DNA from: Planctomycetota bacterium
GTDB lineage: Bacteria; Planctomycetota; UBA8108; JACQVS01
Assembly: GCA_016209605.1 (NCBI GenBank)
Contig: JACQVS010000144.1
Location: forward strand, 1-32,984
Length of the DNA stretch: 32,984 nucleotides
Direction of reading: 5' to 3'
Of this stretch, positions 7,418-15,817 are shown piece after piece. Position 1 is the stretch's first letter. Each line of letters starts with the position of its first letter. Both the position numbers and the translations under genes were made by a program. The notes below the pieces were generated by a model. That model was not told where the DNA came from. It ran no database searches and worked only from the letters and a program-made list of their open reading frames with translations.

Positions 7418-10400
7418 TCACTCCATCGCTTTTTCGGCGCCGGAGCCGGCCCCCTCATCCTCGGTGGTCAAGGCGCTCCACTTGGTCTCCAGCTCCTTCA
7501 GGCGCCGGGCGCGCTGGGTGATGGTGACCGTGGTCTTGAGGAAGTTGCGCAGGTCCATCTCGAAGGTGCCGATGTTCGGCCGGCCGCCGGCGCGGTAGCG
7601 GTCGTTCAAGTTTTCCTGGAAGAAGGTGGCGATGGTGACGAACTCGATGCGCGCCCGCGCCAGCTCCTCGTAGAACTTGACGTAGTCGTCCGTCTCCACG
7701 GCGTCCGACTCGGGCTGGAGCTGCCGGTAGAGCCGCTGCAGCTCGGCGCGCAGCTCGCCGTGGTCCTCGGCGTGGATGTTGTTCCTCTGCACGTAATCCG
7801 CGAACTGGCGCACCGTCCTCTGCATTCCGACGTCGCGGAGCAAGGCGATGGCCGCCTCAGAAAGCTCCACCCTCTCGCCGCGCAACACCGGGGTGCCAAA
7901 TTCTTTCAGGGTCTTGTACTTGTCGTAGGAGAGGGTCATGCGGTAGGGCGTGGTGGGGAGGACGATCTCGCGCCGCGGCGTGACCACGTCATCGTAAGTG
8001 AGGTCGGGGTTGAGCTCCTTGATGTTTTCGATGACGATAGCGGCGGCCTTGAAGTAGATCTCCTTCTCCTCCTCGGACCAGTAGTAAACCGAGCGCTCCG
8101 GGTAGCGCCGCTGCAGCCAGTTGAGTTTTTGCGCCTCCTCGGCCATGTACTCGTCGAGGATGCCGAGCTTGGAGACCAGCTGGCGCTGCTTGACGATGTT
8201 GAGCAGGGTGAGGTCGACCACCTCGTTTTCCGTGAACACCTCGCCTTTCACCATCGCCGGCTGCTTGGTGACGGGATCGATGCCCCAGACGTCGCGGCCC
8301 TTGATGATGTGGCGGTCGTTGAAGAGCACGCTGTCGAAGGTGTCGAAGTGCATCGACTCCTTCGGCGTCGCCACGCGGTCGACCCCCTTGTCGCTCAGGA
8401 TGTGCGGGGTGACGATCAGGATGACCTCCATGCGCCGCTTCTCGGTCTGCGTGCGCCCGAAGAGCCAGCCGACGTAGGGGATCTCGCCGATCCACGGAAC
8501 TTTGGCGGACGATTCGCTCTCCTCCTCCTGGATGAGGCCGCCGAGGATGATGGGCCGGTGGTTCTTGACGCGGGGCTGGCCGACGAATCGGCGCCGGGCG
8601 GTGATGGGCACGCCCAGGAGGTCCTGCTCGAAGACCCGCTGGCGGCCCTGGAGCTGGTTGAAGACCACCTCGAGCTGGATGGCGACGTCCTCATCGGTGT
8701 CGCCGGATACGCGCGGGCGCATGTTGAGGGTGAAGCCGACGTACTGGGTGGTGACCTTGTTGATGGTCTCGGTGAAGTTGCCGCCGGTGAGTTCCTTGGC
8801 GACGGCCGTCGACTCGAAGGTCGGCACCTCCTCGCCGATGTGGAGGATGCTGGGCCGGTCATCGAGGGTGAGGATCTTGGGGCGGGCGCGGACGATGGCA
8901 TCGCCCTTCCGCACCAGGGCGTGGATGGTCGTCAGGAAGCGGCCTGAGATATCGACGCTGGTGTCGTCGAACATGTAGCTGATCCCCTCCGAGACCACCG
9001 CCGGGACGGTGACGCCGGGGCGCCGGAGGCTAGAATCCAGCCCCGGCTGGACGATCGACTCGCCGGGAAACGGGCCGGCGAAGTTGGCGATGGAGTGCCG
9101 CTGGCCGAACTGGATGGAGTCGATCCCGAGGTCCTGGAGTGAGTTCGCATCGAGTTCGATGAGCTGCACCTCGATCATGATCTGGCGGGCCGGCCGGTCG
9201 ATCGAGTCGACGAAGGCGGTGATCCTCTCGACGTCTTCCGCCGTTCCGATCGCGACCATGACGCCGCGGCGCTCGGTGGAGGAGGTGTTGCGGAAATCCA
9301 CCGTGAGCTGGTCGGTCTCCCCCTTGCCGGTGGACTGGCGGGGCATGGTGAAGGGATCGGTCCAGGGCATCTCGAAGATGTAGGGGACCTTGGGCGGCAC
9401 CGACAGCGGCGCCGCCTGCCCCTGCGCCAGGCCGCCCTTCGAGTAGACGCTGCGCTGGTGGGTGGACAGGGTCTTCAGGTTCTGGCCTTGCTGCTCCTGG
9501 ACGGTGATGGTCTCGTTGACCCGGTTCCAGACGTTGGCGAGTCCCGCCATGTTGACGGACTCGAGCAGCACCCCGAGGTCGATGTACTTGGGGCGGATGG
9601 TGACCCGCTCGAGCTTCAATTCCAGGTCGTCGAAATCGTTGGCGAGGGCGGTGAGCTTCTGGAGCATGGCGTCATCGCCGATGAAGATGATGGACTTGGG
9701 TTTGCCGTCGACCAGCGCCACGTTCCCGGCGGTCAAGAGGTCCGGAAACGCGCCCTTCAAGAAGGGCAGGAAGTCGTTGGCGGTCTTGTGGAAGAAGCTG
9801 TAAAGCACGGTCTTACCCGCCGGCCGCGCCGGTTGGGGCGGCTGCTGAGCGGCCGGCGCGGCGGCGGCTTGAGCCGGAACGGCCGCTGCTGGCGGCGCCG
9901 GTGCTGGCGCCGCTGCGGCCGCCGGGGCCGCGGCCGGTGCCGATGCTTGCGGCGCTGCCGCGGCGGGTTGAGGGGCGGGCGGCTGAGCGGCTGGAGCCGG
10001 AGCGGCCTCCGGGCCGCGCGTCGCCGCCGCAGGCTGATCGGCTGGCGCGGCGGCGGGTACCGGCTCCTTCTTGCCGAGCGCCTGGGCCAGCTCCTTGAGG
10101 GCGGCCTGCAGCTCATCCTCGCCCGGGCGCTCGCCTTTCAAGACCGGCGAGGGCGGCGCGGCGGGGGAGTCGCCCAGCAGGGAGGGGATCTCCTCGCCCT
10201 TCTTCTTCTCGCCAGCCGGCGCCGCTTCAGGGGACGGCGCGGCCGGAGCTTTCACCTCGCGAGCCGTCTCCTCGAGCGCCTTTTCGGCCAGCATCAGCTG
10301 GAGCACCTGGTCCGCCTCCTGGGAACTGGCCGGCGCGGCCGCTTGCGCCTGGACCTCGCCGGCGGGGCTGGACCCATCCTCATCGCGGACTTCTCCCACC

Positions 10401-10495
10401 TCGCAACTCAACACCAACATCAGGCCGGAGCACAAAACCGCCGGGAGCGCGGTTCTGGCCAGGATCTCGGCAAAGTTAGTTTTTGGAGATTTCAT
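7418..10495 (-). CDS. Secretin-like outer-membrane protein (GspD/PilQ superfamily) with long C-terminal extension
   Basis: The 1025-residue product begins with an export signal that looks like a lipoprotein signal (Cys31 in LVLSCEVG). Residues about 60-227 are low-complexity Ala/Pro/Gln with a short acidic part, a probable periplasmic spacer. N-domain-like folds follow (about 230-430). The secretin core runs from about residue 440 (MIEVQLIELDANSLQDLGI) through VRARPKILTLDDRPSILHIG and FTLNMRPRV to VPWIGEIPYVGWLFGRT and VILIVTPHIL near residue 697. About 325 more residues, predicted helical and charged, follow; ordinary secretins have only a short tail. Secretins form outer-membrane gates for type II/III secretion or type IV pili, but no other secretion gene is nearby. 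It lies between the CHAT gene, from which a strong hairpin separates it, and the HEAT lipoprotein. Confidence 0.9.
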   Translation of the reverse strand: MKSPKTNFAEILARTALPAVLCSGLMLVLSCEVGEVRDEDGSSPAGEVQAQAAAPASSQEADQVLQLMLAEKALEETAREVKAPAAPSPEAAPAGEKKKGEEIPSLLGDSPAAPPSPVLKGERPGEDELQAALKELAQALGKKEPVPAAAPADQPAAATRGPEAAPAPAAQPPAPQPAAAAPQASAPAAAPAAAAAPAPAPPAAAVPAQAAAAPAAQQPPQPARPAGKTVLYSFFHKTANDFLPFLKGAFPDLLTAGNVALVDGKPKSIIFIGDDAMLQKLTALANDFDDLELKLERVTIRPKYIDLGVLLESVNMAGLANVWNRVNETITVQEQQGQNLKTLSTHQRSVYSKGGLAQGQAAPLSVPPKVPYIFEMPWTDPFTMPRQSTGKGETDQLTVDFRNTSSTERRGVMVAIGTAEDVERITAFVDSIDRPARQIMIEVQLIELDANSLQDLGIDSIQFGQRHSIANFAGPFPGESIVQPGLDSSLRRPGVTVPAVVSEGISYMFDDTSVDISGRFLTTIHALVRKGDAIVRARPKILTLDDRPSILHIGEEVPTFESTAVAKELTGGNFTETINKVTTQYVGFTLNMRPRVSGDTDEDVAIQLEVVFNQLQGRQRVFEQDLLGVPITARRRFVGQPRVKNHRPIILGGLIQEEESESSAKVPWIGEIPYVGWLFGRTQTEKRRMEVILIVTPHILSDKGVDRVATPKESMHFDTFDSVLFNDRHIIKGRDVWGIDPVTKQPAMVKGEVFTENEVVDLTLLNIVKQRQLVSKLGILDEYMAEEAQKLNWLQRRYPERSVYYWSEEEKEIYFKAAAIVIENIKELNPDLTYDDVVTPRREIVLPTTPYRMTLSYDKYKTLKEFGTPVLRGERVELSEAAIALLRDVGMQRTVRQFADYVQRNNIHAEDHGELRAELQRLYRQLQPESDAVETDDYVKFYEELARARIEFVTIATFFQENLNDRYRAGGRPNIGTFEMDLRNFLKTTVTITQRARRLKELETKWSALTTEDEGAGSGAEKAME

Positions 10496-10554
10496 GATCG
10501 AGGCTCCTTAAAAAACATATGTTAATCATCATGCAATCAAATTTTTAGGCCAAA

Positions 10555-10606
10555 GTCTTCAGCATCTTTGGCGCGCCGAAGACGCCGCGCCAATGATGCT
10601 GAAGAC
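10555..10606. terminator. Long inverted repeat between the CHAT and secretin genes
   Basis: Arms of 21 bases (10555-10575 and 10586-10606) pair with one mismatch around a ten-base loop, giving a very stable hairpin. It is 47 bases beyond the CHAT stop and 60 bases before the secretin start. On the minus strand it is followed only by TTT then GG, so it is a poor classical terminator. It could be a partial terminator, an mRNA-stabilising hairpin between two cistrons, or a dispersed palindromic repeat. Confidence 0.5.
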
Positions 10607-10653
10607 AGGTTAAGTTTAATTTGTTTCTGTTGCTGAATGGTGAGCTAAATTCA

Positions 10654-13600
10654 TTAGTTTACACCGATTAGAATGAAAGCCGCCCACTGGCGCGGGGCGG
10701 TGAATTTTCCTTCTCTCAGCATTTTCAATTTGGCTTGCCGGAGCGCCTGGGCGCGGCTGCCATGACCTTGACCGCCCTCGCCCAGCCAGCTCCGGTAAAA
10801 GTTCAGCATCAAGTCGGCGGTGGCTTGATCCTCCACCTTCCAGAGGCTGGCGAGCAGGGCGCGCGCTCCGGAATGGAGCAGGGAGGTGCCGATGCCGACC
10901 GGGTCGTCTCCGGTGTTGACCTCCAGGCGGCCGGTCTCGCAGCCGGAGAGAGTGATTAAGCGGCTGCCGCGGAAATCGATGGCGAAGATCTCCGCGGCTT
11001 GCAGGCGGCCGTCGGCCAGCTGGCTCTTGGTCAAGTAGAGGCTCGAGTCCAGGGGCCGCGCCGGGAAGAATTCGCCGTGGCAGGCGAGGTGGAAGACCTC
11101 GCCTTGCGGCGCCAGGCGCGGATAAACCTCTTCCAACGCCGCCGCGCCTTCCAGGATGACCTTTTCCCGGAACAGCGGGGCAATGCCTGCGACTTCCTCA
11201 TGGGCGAACTTCAGCCTCGGGTAATCCGGCTTGCCGTCGCCGTCGTAGTCGGTGTCGGGATCGACGAAGGCGACCAGCCGTCCCGGGCTGGCCGCGCCGG
11301 GGCTCTCGCGAGTAATGTACTTGAGGACGCTGGCGCTGGGGAGGTAGGCGATCTGCCAGCGCTCGACCAGGTAGCTCTTGCCGCTCTTCAAGCTCTCGAA
11401 GGGGAGCCGGAACAGCGGCCCCCACGGCACGATGGTGACCTGCGGAGCGCCTCCTCCGCCGGAGAGGGCTTCCGCGGCGCCCGCCACTGGCGCGATGAGC
11501 GTCTGATAGAGCTTTTCCGCCAGCGCATCGTCGCCGGCGCTCTTCTCCAGGAAAGCCTTCACCCAGCGGGAGACTGGCCGCGGCGGCGCCCGCAGATCGA
11601 CGGCTTGAAAGTCCTTCGAGGAGAGCACGAAAGCCACCAGGCTGTCGCCGCTGGAGGCGAACTCGATGAGGACCTCGCCCGGCCGCAGCGCGCGCTGCAC
11701 CTGGGGGGCATCCGATGGGGATCCTTCGACCAGAGCCCTGACCAGCGGCGACACGGCGGGGCTGGTGCGGATGGTGTTGAGCAGCTCCTGGAGCTGCCGG
11801 CGCAGCTCCTCGTAGCTCTCGGGGAACCGCTTGAACTGCGCCAGCACGGGGCTGCCCTTCTCTTCCCGCGCCTCGAGCCGGCTGAGCAGGTTGATGTACT
11901 CGCGGTAGAGCTGGCGGTCCTGGTCGGTGGCCAGGAGGAGGAAGCGCAGGCCGAGGCTCTCGACGAAGGCGCGGGCGCGGGCCCGCTCCGCGGCCAGGAA
12001 CGCCGCCCTGGCGTCCCCGCGCTGGAGGGAGCGGCGCAGCCACATCTCGAAGAAGGACTTCTTCGTGGTCATGAAGCCGCTCTTGAGCTGCGGGCCGAGC
12101 ATCTGCTGGCGGAAGCTCTCGATGATGGCGGCCGCCTGCTGGTACTCGCGCTCGGCGGCGGCGAGGTCGCCGCCGGCATCGGCAATGCGCCCGAGGTACC
12201 AGTGAGCCCTCCACTCGCACTCGAAGCTGCTCAGCTCCCGGGCCTTTTCGAGGGCCGACTGGGTGAACTGCCGGGCGCTATCCAGCTCGCCCAGCTCGAG
12301 GTGCAGCTCGCCGAGGTTGGCCGCGGCGACGGCGGCCAGCTTGTCGAGCTTGCTCTCCAGGGCGGTTCGCCGGGCCGACTCCTGCGCCTGCACCGCCTCC
12401 CGCCGCAGGCGGTCGGCCTCGTTTGCGGCTTCCGGCGCTTTCAACAGGGCCAGCCGCCGCCGGGTGTTGCCGATGTGAATGGAGGTCTGCGCGCGCAGCT
12501 CGGCGGCGGTTTTGGAATCGGCCAGCCTCTTCGCCTCGAGCTCCCGCTCGGCGAGCTGATAGGTTTGCAGCGCGTCCTCCAAGAGCTGCCGCTCGGCTTC
12601 ATCGGTGTCGCTCGCGTCGAAATACCGGCAATCGCCGAGGAGGATGCGGGCGCGGATGGGAAGATCGGCCGGCAGGTCGCGCTTCTCGAGGACTTCGAAA
12701 GCGAGGTCCCGGGCTGGAGCCAGCTCACCCAGCCGCAGGAAAATGGAAGCGGCGTTGAGGGTGATGCGCGCCGGGATGGATTTGAGGCTGGAAAGGCCGC
12801 CGAGCAGCGCGCGGGCCTGGTTGTAGGCGGAGAGCGCCCCTTCATAGTCGCCCATGCGCTCGCGGGCCTCGGCGACGGTGACGGCCACCTTGGCCTTGAG
12901 CCAGGGCTCGCCAGCCTCCTCGCTCTTCACCTTGAGGAGGATTTCGTTGGCCAGGGCCGGCTGGCCGGCCTCGAGGACCGCCGCGCCGCCGATCCAGGTC
13001 GCCACCGCCCGCTCCCGGGCCGAGAGGCTCAAGGCGGCGGCCGCGTCCACGAGGATCCTCCCCAGGCGCGCCAGCTCCAGGGCCCTGCCGGTCACGAACG
13101 AGGGGAAGGTGACCAGCGGCGGAGGCTGCTCCTCGGCCTTGGCGTCCAGGGCGATGAGCTGCTTGTTGATCGCCACCACCTGCTCGCTGTCCCCGCGGAA
13201 CCGGGCCAGGTCACGCGCCAGCTGCAGGTACGACACCCGGTCCTTTCCACGGAGTTCTTGATCCTTGAGGTTGGCGGCGAGGAAAGTCTGATAGGCTCCG
13301 GCGAAATCGCGCAGCTTGTAGCGCAGGCGGATGGCGGCGGCGGCGGTTTCGGGCGCGGCGCCGCCCTTCCGCTCCGCCTCCGCCTGGGCCAGCGCCTGTC
13401 GGTAATCGGCGTCGCCACGGGCCTGGTAGTAGTCGCCCAACAGCCGGTAAGAGAGGGCCAGCGCCTCGAAGAGGAGCGGCAGATCCTGGTCCTCTTTTTC
13501 CTTGAGGTCGAAGAAAGAGCGCCCGGCCTGGGTCAAGAAGCGGGCCAGCTCCTTCAAGTCCTCCTCCGCGGGGAGGCGGTTCGCTTCCGCCGGGCGAGCC

Positions 13601-13986
13601 GGCAAGTAGTTCCCCTCGGCTGCCGCCAGCTCCGGGAAAGAAAGCGGCAGCGGCGCCGCGCTTTGAGCTTCCGCTCTGCCGGCGAAGCTCTGGAAGATGC
13701 TCGAGTCCCGGAGGTTGAGGGTCAGGCTGGCGCGGGCGCGCCGGGCGAGGCCGGCGCTGAAGCGGTTGTCGACGCGGGCGGCGTAGCGCTCGACCTGGCT
13801 CCAGGCTTCCAGGGCCTTCTGGTAGTGCGCTCTCGCCTGTCCATCCCAGCGGTCGCCAGCGGCTTCGCTCTCCTTCCAGCCCTTGGCCGGCACCGTCCCC
13901 GCCCCGGCGCCGGGAAGCAGCGGAAGGATCCCAGCCAGGATCAACATGCAGAGCCGTTTGAAAAGTTTGGCGATATTACGAGACAT
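10654..13986 (-). CDS. Exported TPR protein with C-terminal CHAT caspase-like protease domain
   Basis: The 1110-residue protein has a signal peptide (about residues 8-30, GILPLLPGAGAG) and then some 600 residues of TPR-like helical pairs, for example ERMGDYEGALSAYNQARALL and LGELDSARQFTQSALEKAR. The C-terminal CHAT domain (about 800-1110) carries the cysteine-protease dyad His970 in FHLACHGEF and Cys1016 in TLSGCETG, followed by the typical SLLHSGARALLASLWKVED and end WAAFILIG. CHAT proteases are related to caspases and separases; TPR-CHAT proteins can act as activated proteases. An export signal is notable because many CHAT proteins are cytoplasmic. No Shine-Dalgarno sequence precedes the ATG; instead a 17-bp palindrome shared with the divergent HtrA gene lies 16 bases upstream. 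It is first in a same-strand series with the secretin and HEAT lipoprotein. Confidence 0.92.
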   Translation of the reverse strand: MSRNIAKLFKRLCMLILAGILPLLPGAGAGTVPAKGWKESEAAGDRWDGQARAHYQKALEAWSQVERYAARVDNRFSAGLARRARASLTLNLRDSSIFQSFAGRAEAQSAAPLPLSFPELAAAEGNYLPARPAEANRLPAEEDLKELARFLTQAGRSFFDLKEKEDQDLPLLFEALALSYRLLGDYYQARGDADYRQALAQAEAERKGGAAPETAAAAIRLRYKLRDFAGAYQTFLAANLKDQELRGKDRVSYLQLARDLARFRGDSEQVVAINKQLIALDAKAEEQPPPLVTFPSFVTGRALELARLGRILVDAAAALSLSARERAVATWIGGAAVLEAGQPALANEILLKVKSEEAGEPWLKAKVAVTVAEARERMGDYEGALSAYNQARALLGGLSSLKSIPARITLNAASIFLRLGELAPARDLAFEVLEKRDLPADLPIRARILLGDCRYFDASDTDEAERQLLEDALQTYQLAERELEAKRLADSKTAAELRAQTSIHIGNTRRRLALLKAPEAANEADRLRREAVQAQESARRTALESKLDKLAAVAAANLGELHLELGELDSARQFTQSALEKARELSSFECEWRAHWYLGRIADAGGDLAAAEREYQQAAAIIESFRQQMLGPQLKSGFMTTKKSFFEMWLRRSLQRGDARAAFLAAERARARAFVESLGLRFLLLATDQDRQLYREYINLLSRLEAREEKGSPVLAQFKRFPESYEELRRQLQELLNTIRTSPAVSPLVRALVEGSPSDAPQVQRALRPGEVLIEFASSGDSLVAFVLSSKDFQAVDLRAPPRPVSRWVKAFLEKSAGDDALAEKLYQTLIAPVAGAAEALSGGGGAPQVTIVPWGPLFRLPFESLKSGKSYLVERWQIAYLPSASVLKYITRESPGAASPGRLVAFVDPDTDYDGDGKPDYPRLKFAHEEVAGIAPLFREKVILEGAAALEEVYPRLAPQGEVFHLACHGEFFPARPLDSSLYLTKSQLADGRLQAAEIFAIDFRGSRLITLSGCETGRLEVNTGDDPVGIGTSLLHSGARALLASLWKVEDQATADLMLNFYRSWLGEGGQGHGSRAQALRQAKLKMLREGKFTAPRQWAAFILIGVN

Positions 13987-14002
13987 GACGCAATAAAAGT
14001 AT

Positions 14003-14019
14003 TCGGCGACGGTCGCCGA
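14003..14019 (-). promoter_or_regulatory. Shared 17-bp palindrome, copy 1 (upstream of CHAT gene)
   Basis: On the minus strand this reads TCGGCGACCGTCGCCGA, preceded by ATTTTA and followed by AT, 16 bases before the CHAT ATG. The flanks ATTTTA and AT are also shared with copies 2 and 3, so similarity extends beyond the palindrome to about 25 bases. It may be a protein-binding operator, a 5' leader hairpin (six-bp stem, five-base loop) or a dispersed repeat. Confidence 0.6.
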
Positions 14020-14482
14020 TAAAATGTTATTTTTCGGCCGGTAGACTTGTCCGGATTACCGGAAAATGTCAGGGTCTTTCCGAAAATCATTTCTAGCGAA
14101 CCTCGATGATATCTGAAAGGGCCTGAAAATTCCCCAAAAAGTCAAGGAAGATTCAGGGCCGTTAACTCCAGGCATAATGCCAGGTCGCACGTCCCAAAAT
14201 CCCGATTCTGATTCTAGAAGCCAACAGACTACATTGCACGTGGTGTACCAAATTTTGCTGATTTTATAAGTTTATACGTTTAAATAGATTGTGTATTCAA
14301 TGGAAGTTTTTGTTGTGAATTAATACAATCCTGGGGATGTCCGGAATCTTCACCGGCCCACAGTTCTGACTGTTTAAAAGGCAAACAGCCTCTGAAGTTA
14401 TGCTTTTCCTGTAAGAGGGGAGGAGGAAGAGCCGTCTTATCCATCAGTTCCGGACCGTTCCTTGCCGTTCCGGTTTGAAATA

Positions 14483-14538
14483 CCGTTTTATCGGCGACCG
14501 TCGCCGAATGCCATTTTATCGGCGACCGTCGCCGAATC
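14483..14538 (+). promoter_or_regulatory. Shared 17-bp palindrome, tandem copies 2 and 3 (upstream of HtrA gene)
   Basis: A 28-base unit is repeated twice in tandem (14483-14510 and 14511-14538) with 26 of 28 bases identical. Each unit holds TCGGCGACCGTCGCCGA (14491-14507 and 14519-14535) after TTTTA. The second copy ends ten bases before the AAGGAG ribosome site of the HtrA gene. The orientation relative to the gene is the same as for copy 1 and the CHAT gene on the opposite strand. Confidence 0.65.
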
Positions 14539-14556
14539 GTTGAAAAAGGAGTGCTT

Positions 14557-15711
14557 ATGAAAACGAGACCCATGAATCGGTGGCTGGCGGTCAGTTTTGG
14601 CCTGGGCGGGGTGGTGTTGGGATTCTTCCTGGCCGCGGCGGCAATCAGCTTCGGGACCGGTCCGGGAGCGCCGCCGGCGGATCCGCCTTTGCGCCAGCCG
14701 GAGCGCGGCCCCCGCAACGCCGCCGCATCACGCGAGGACTTGACCGGCGAGGAAAGCCGCATCGTGCAAGTCTTCCAGCGCTGTTCGCCCTCAGTGGTCA
14801 ATATCTCCACCACCGCCCTGGTGCGCGGGGGCTTCTTCTCCTTGAACGTCTTCGAGATCCCCCAGGGGACCGGCACCGGCTTCGTCTGGGACCAGGAAGG
14901 CCATGTCGTCACCAATTACCACGTCATCATGAACGCGAGCAAGTTCACCGTTACCTTCCCGGACAGCACCAGCCACCCCGCCGTCAAGGTGGGCGCCTAC
15001 CCGGCCAAGGACCTGGCGGTGCTGCGCATCGAGGCGCCGGCGGCGAAGCTCCACCCGGTGGAGCCGGGAAGCTCGAGCGCGCTTCTCGTGGGTCAGACGG
15101 TGCTGGCGATCGGCAATCCCTTCGGGCTCGACCAGACGCTCACCACCGGGGTGGTGAGCGCGCTCGGCCGGGAGATCAAGTCGGTGGAGGGGAGGACGAT
15201 TCAAGATGTCATCCAGACCGACGCCGCCATCAATCCCGGGAACTCCGGCGGGCCGCTGATCGACTCGAGCGGCCGCTTGATCGGCGTCAACACCATGATC
15301 ATCAGCCCGTCCAACGCCAGCGCCGGCATCGGCTTCGCCATTCCGGTCGACACCGTCAAGAACGTCGTGCCGCAGCTCATCAAGCACGGCGAGGTGAAGC
15401 TGCCGCGCCTGGGCATTCAAACTTACCCTGACACGGTGGCGCGGCGGGCCGGCATCGAGGGAGTGGTGATCAAGGACGTCATTCCGCGGAGCGGCGCCGC
15501 CCGCGCCGGCTTGCGAGGCGCGCGCTTCGTCGGCGACAACGAGATCGAGGTCGACATCATCGTCGAGGTCGATGGCAAGAAGGTCGCCACCGTGGGCGAC
15601 TTGCTCAACGTCCTCGAAAAGCATCAGGCCGGCGACGTCGTCGAGGTCGGCTACAAGCGTGACAACCGGACCGCCACCGTCAAGGTGAAACTGGAAGAGC
15701 CGGGGGATTGA
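14557..15711 (+). CDS. HtrA/DegP-family serine protease with one PDZ domain
   Basis: This is a periplasmic, membrane-tethered trypsin-like protease of the HtrA family, usually involved in envelope protein quality control. The N-terminus has one hydrophobic anchor (about residues 9-32). The catalytic triad is visible as His122 (VTNYHVI), Asp152 (AKDLAVLRIE) and Ser230 (INPGNSGGPLID). A single PDZ domain occupies about residues 285-380 (GVVIKDVIPRSGAARAGL, IVEVDGKKVATVGDLLNVL). The 384-residue length fits DegS/DegQ-like enzymes with one PDZ. The start is ATG 14557, five bases after AAGGAG; the in-frame GTG at 14551 overlaps that ribosome site and is unlikely. It is divergent from the CHAT gene and shares the palindromic element, which suggests joint control, perhaps by envelope stress. 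Not a classical E. coli degP orthologue by context, so no symbol is given. Confidence 0.95.
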   Translation: MKTRPMNRWLAVSFGLGGVVLGFFLAAAAISFGTGPGAPPADPPLRQPERGPRNAAASREDLTGEESRIVQVFQRCSPSVVNISTTALVRGGFFSLNVFEIPQGTGTGFVWDQEGHVVTNYHVIMNASKFTVTFPDSTSHPAVKVGAYPAKDLAVLRIEAPAAKLHPVEPGSSSALLVGQTVLAIGNPFGLDQTLTTGVVSALGREIKSVEGRTIQDVIQTDAAINPGNSGGPLIDSSGRLIGVNTMIISPSNASAGIGFAIPVDTVKNVVPQLIKHGEVKLPRLGIQTYPDTVARRAGIEGVVIKDVIPRSGAARAGLRGARFVGDNEIEVDIIVEVDGKKVATVGDLLNVLEKHQAGDVVEVGYKRDNRTATVKVKLEEPGD

Positions 15712-15817
15712 GCATTTTTAAAATATGCAAGCTTACCGTTGATGCCCCAAGATCTTGCGATATCATTAAAGCCATAGGTTTGGATTTCGAATAAGCCATC
15801 TGGAACGAGGAGAAAAA

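Larger units (their letters stand above)
13987..14556. other. 570-base divergent regulatory region between CHAT and HtrA genes
   Basis: No credible gene lies here. The two ends carry copies of the same 17-bp palindrome, one copy next to the CHAT gene and two in tandem next to the HtrA gene. Near the CHAT side there is also a 14-base palindrome TCCGGATTACCGGA (14050-14063). The middle, about 14100-14400, is markedly AT-rich compared with the flanks and must contain the two promoters, but I cannot fix -35/-10 pairs with confidence. A loose inverted repeat (GATTGT 14287-14292, ACAATC 14325-14330) was seen without clear meaning. An antisense open frame that enters the region from the HtrA gene is a shadow. 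Confidence 0.6.

Noticed and set aside
13320..13340. GCC-rich short tandem triplets such as ggcggcggcgg within genes
   Set aside because: They are codon repeats for Ala/Gly-rich stretches in a GC-rich genome, not a repeat array.
10999..14022. 1007-codon open frame on the plus strand across the CHAT gene
   Set aside because: It is antisense to a gene with clear CHAT catalytic motifs. Its product is a Leu/Gly/Arg/Glu-rich composition typical of GC-rich antisense frames, with no domain.
14280..14915. 211-codon minus-strand frame in the CHAT-HtrA spacer
   Set aside because: Its first half is antisense to the HtrA protease and the rest runs through the palindromes; no domain and no ribosome site.
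15712..15760. AT-rich near-palindrome gcatttttaaaatatgc after the HtrA stop, considered as terminator
   Set aside because: The stem would be almost all A-T and no T-run follows; too weak to call.
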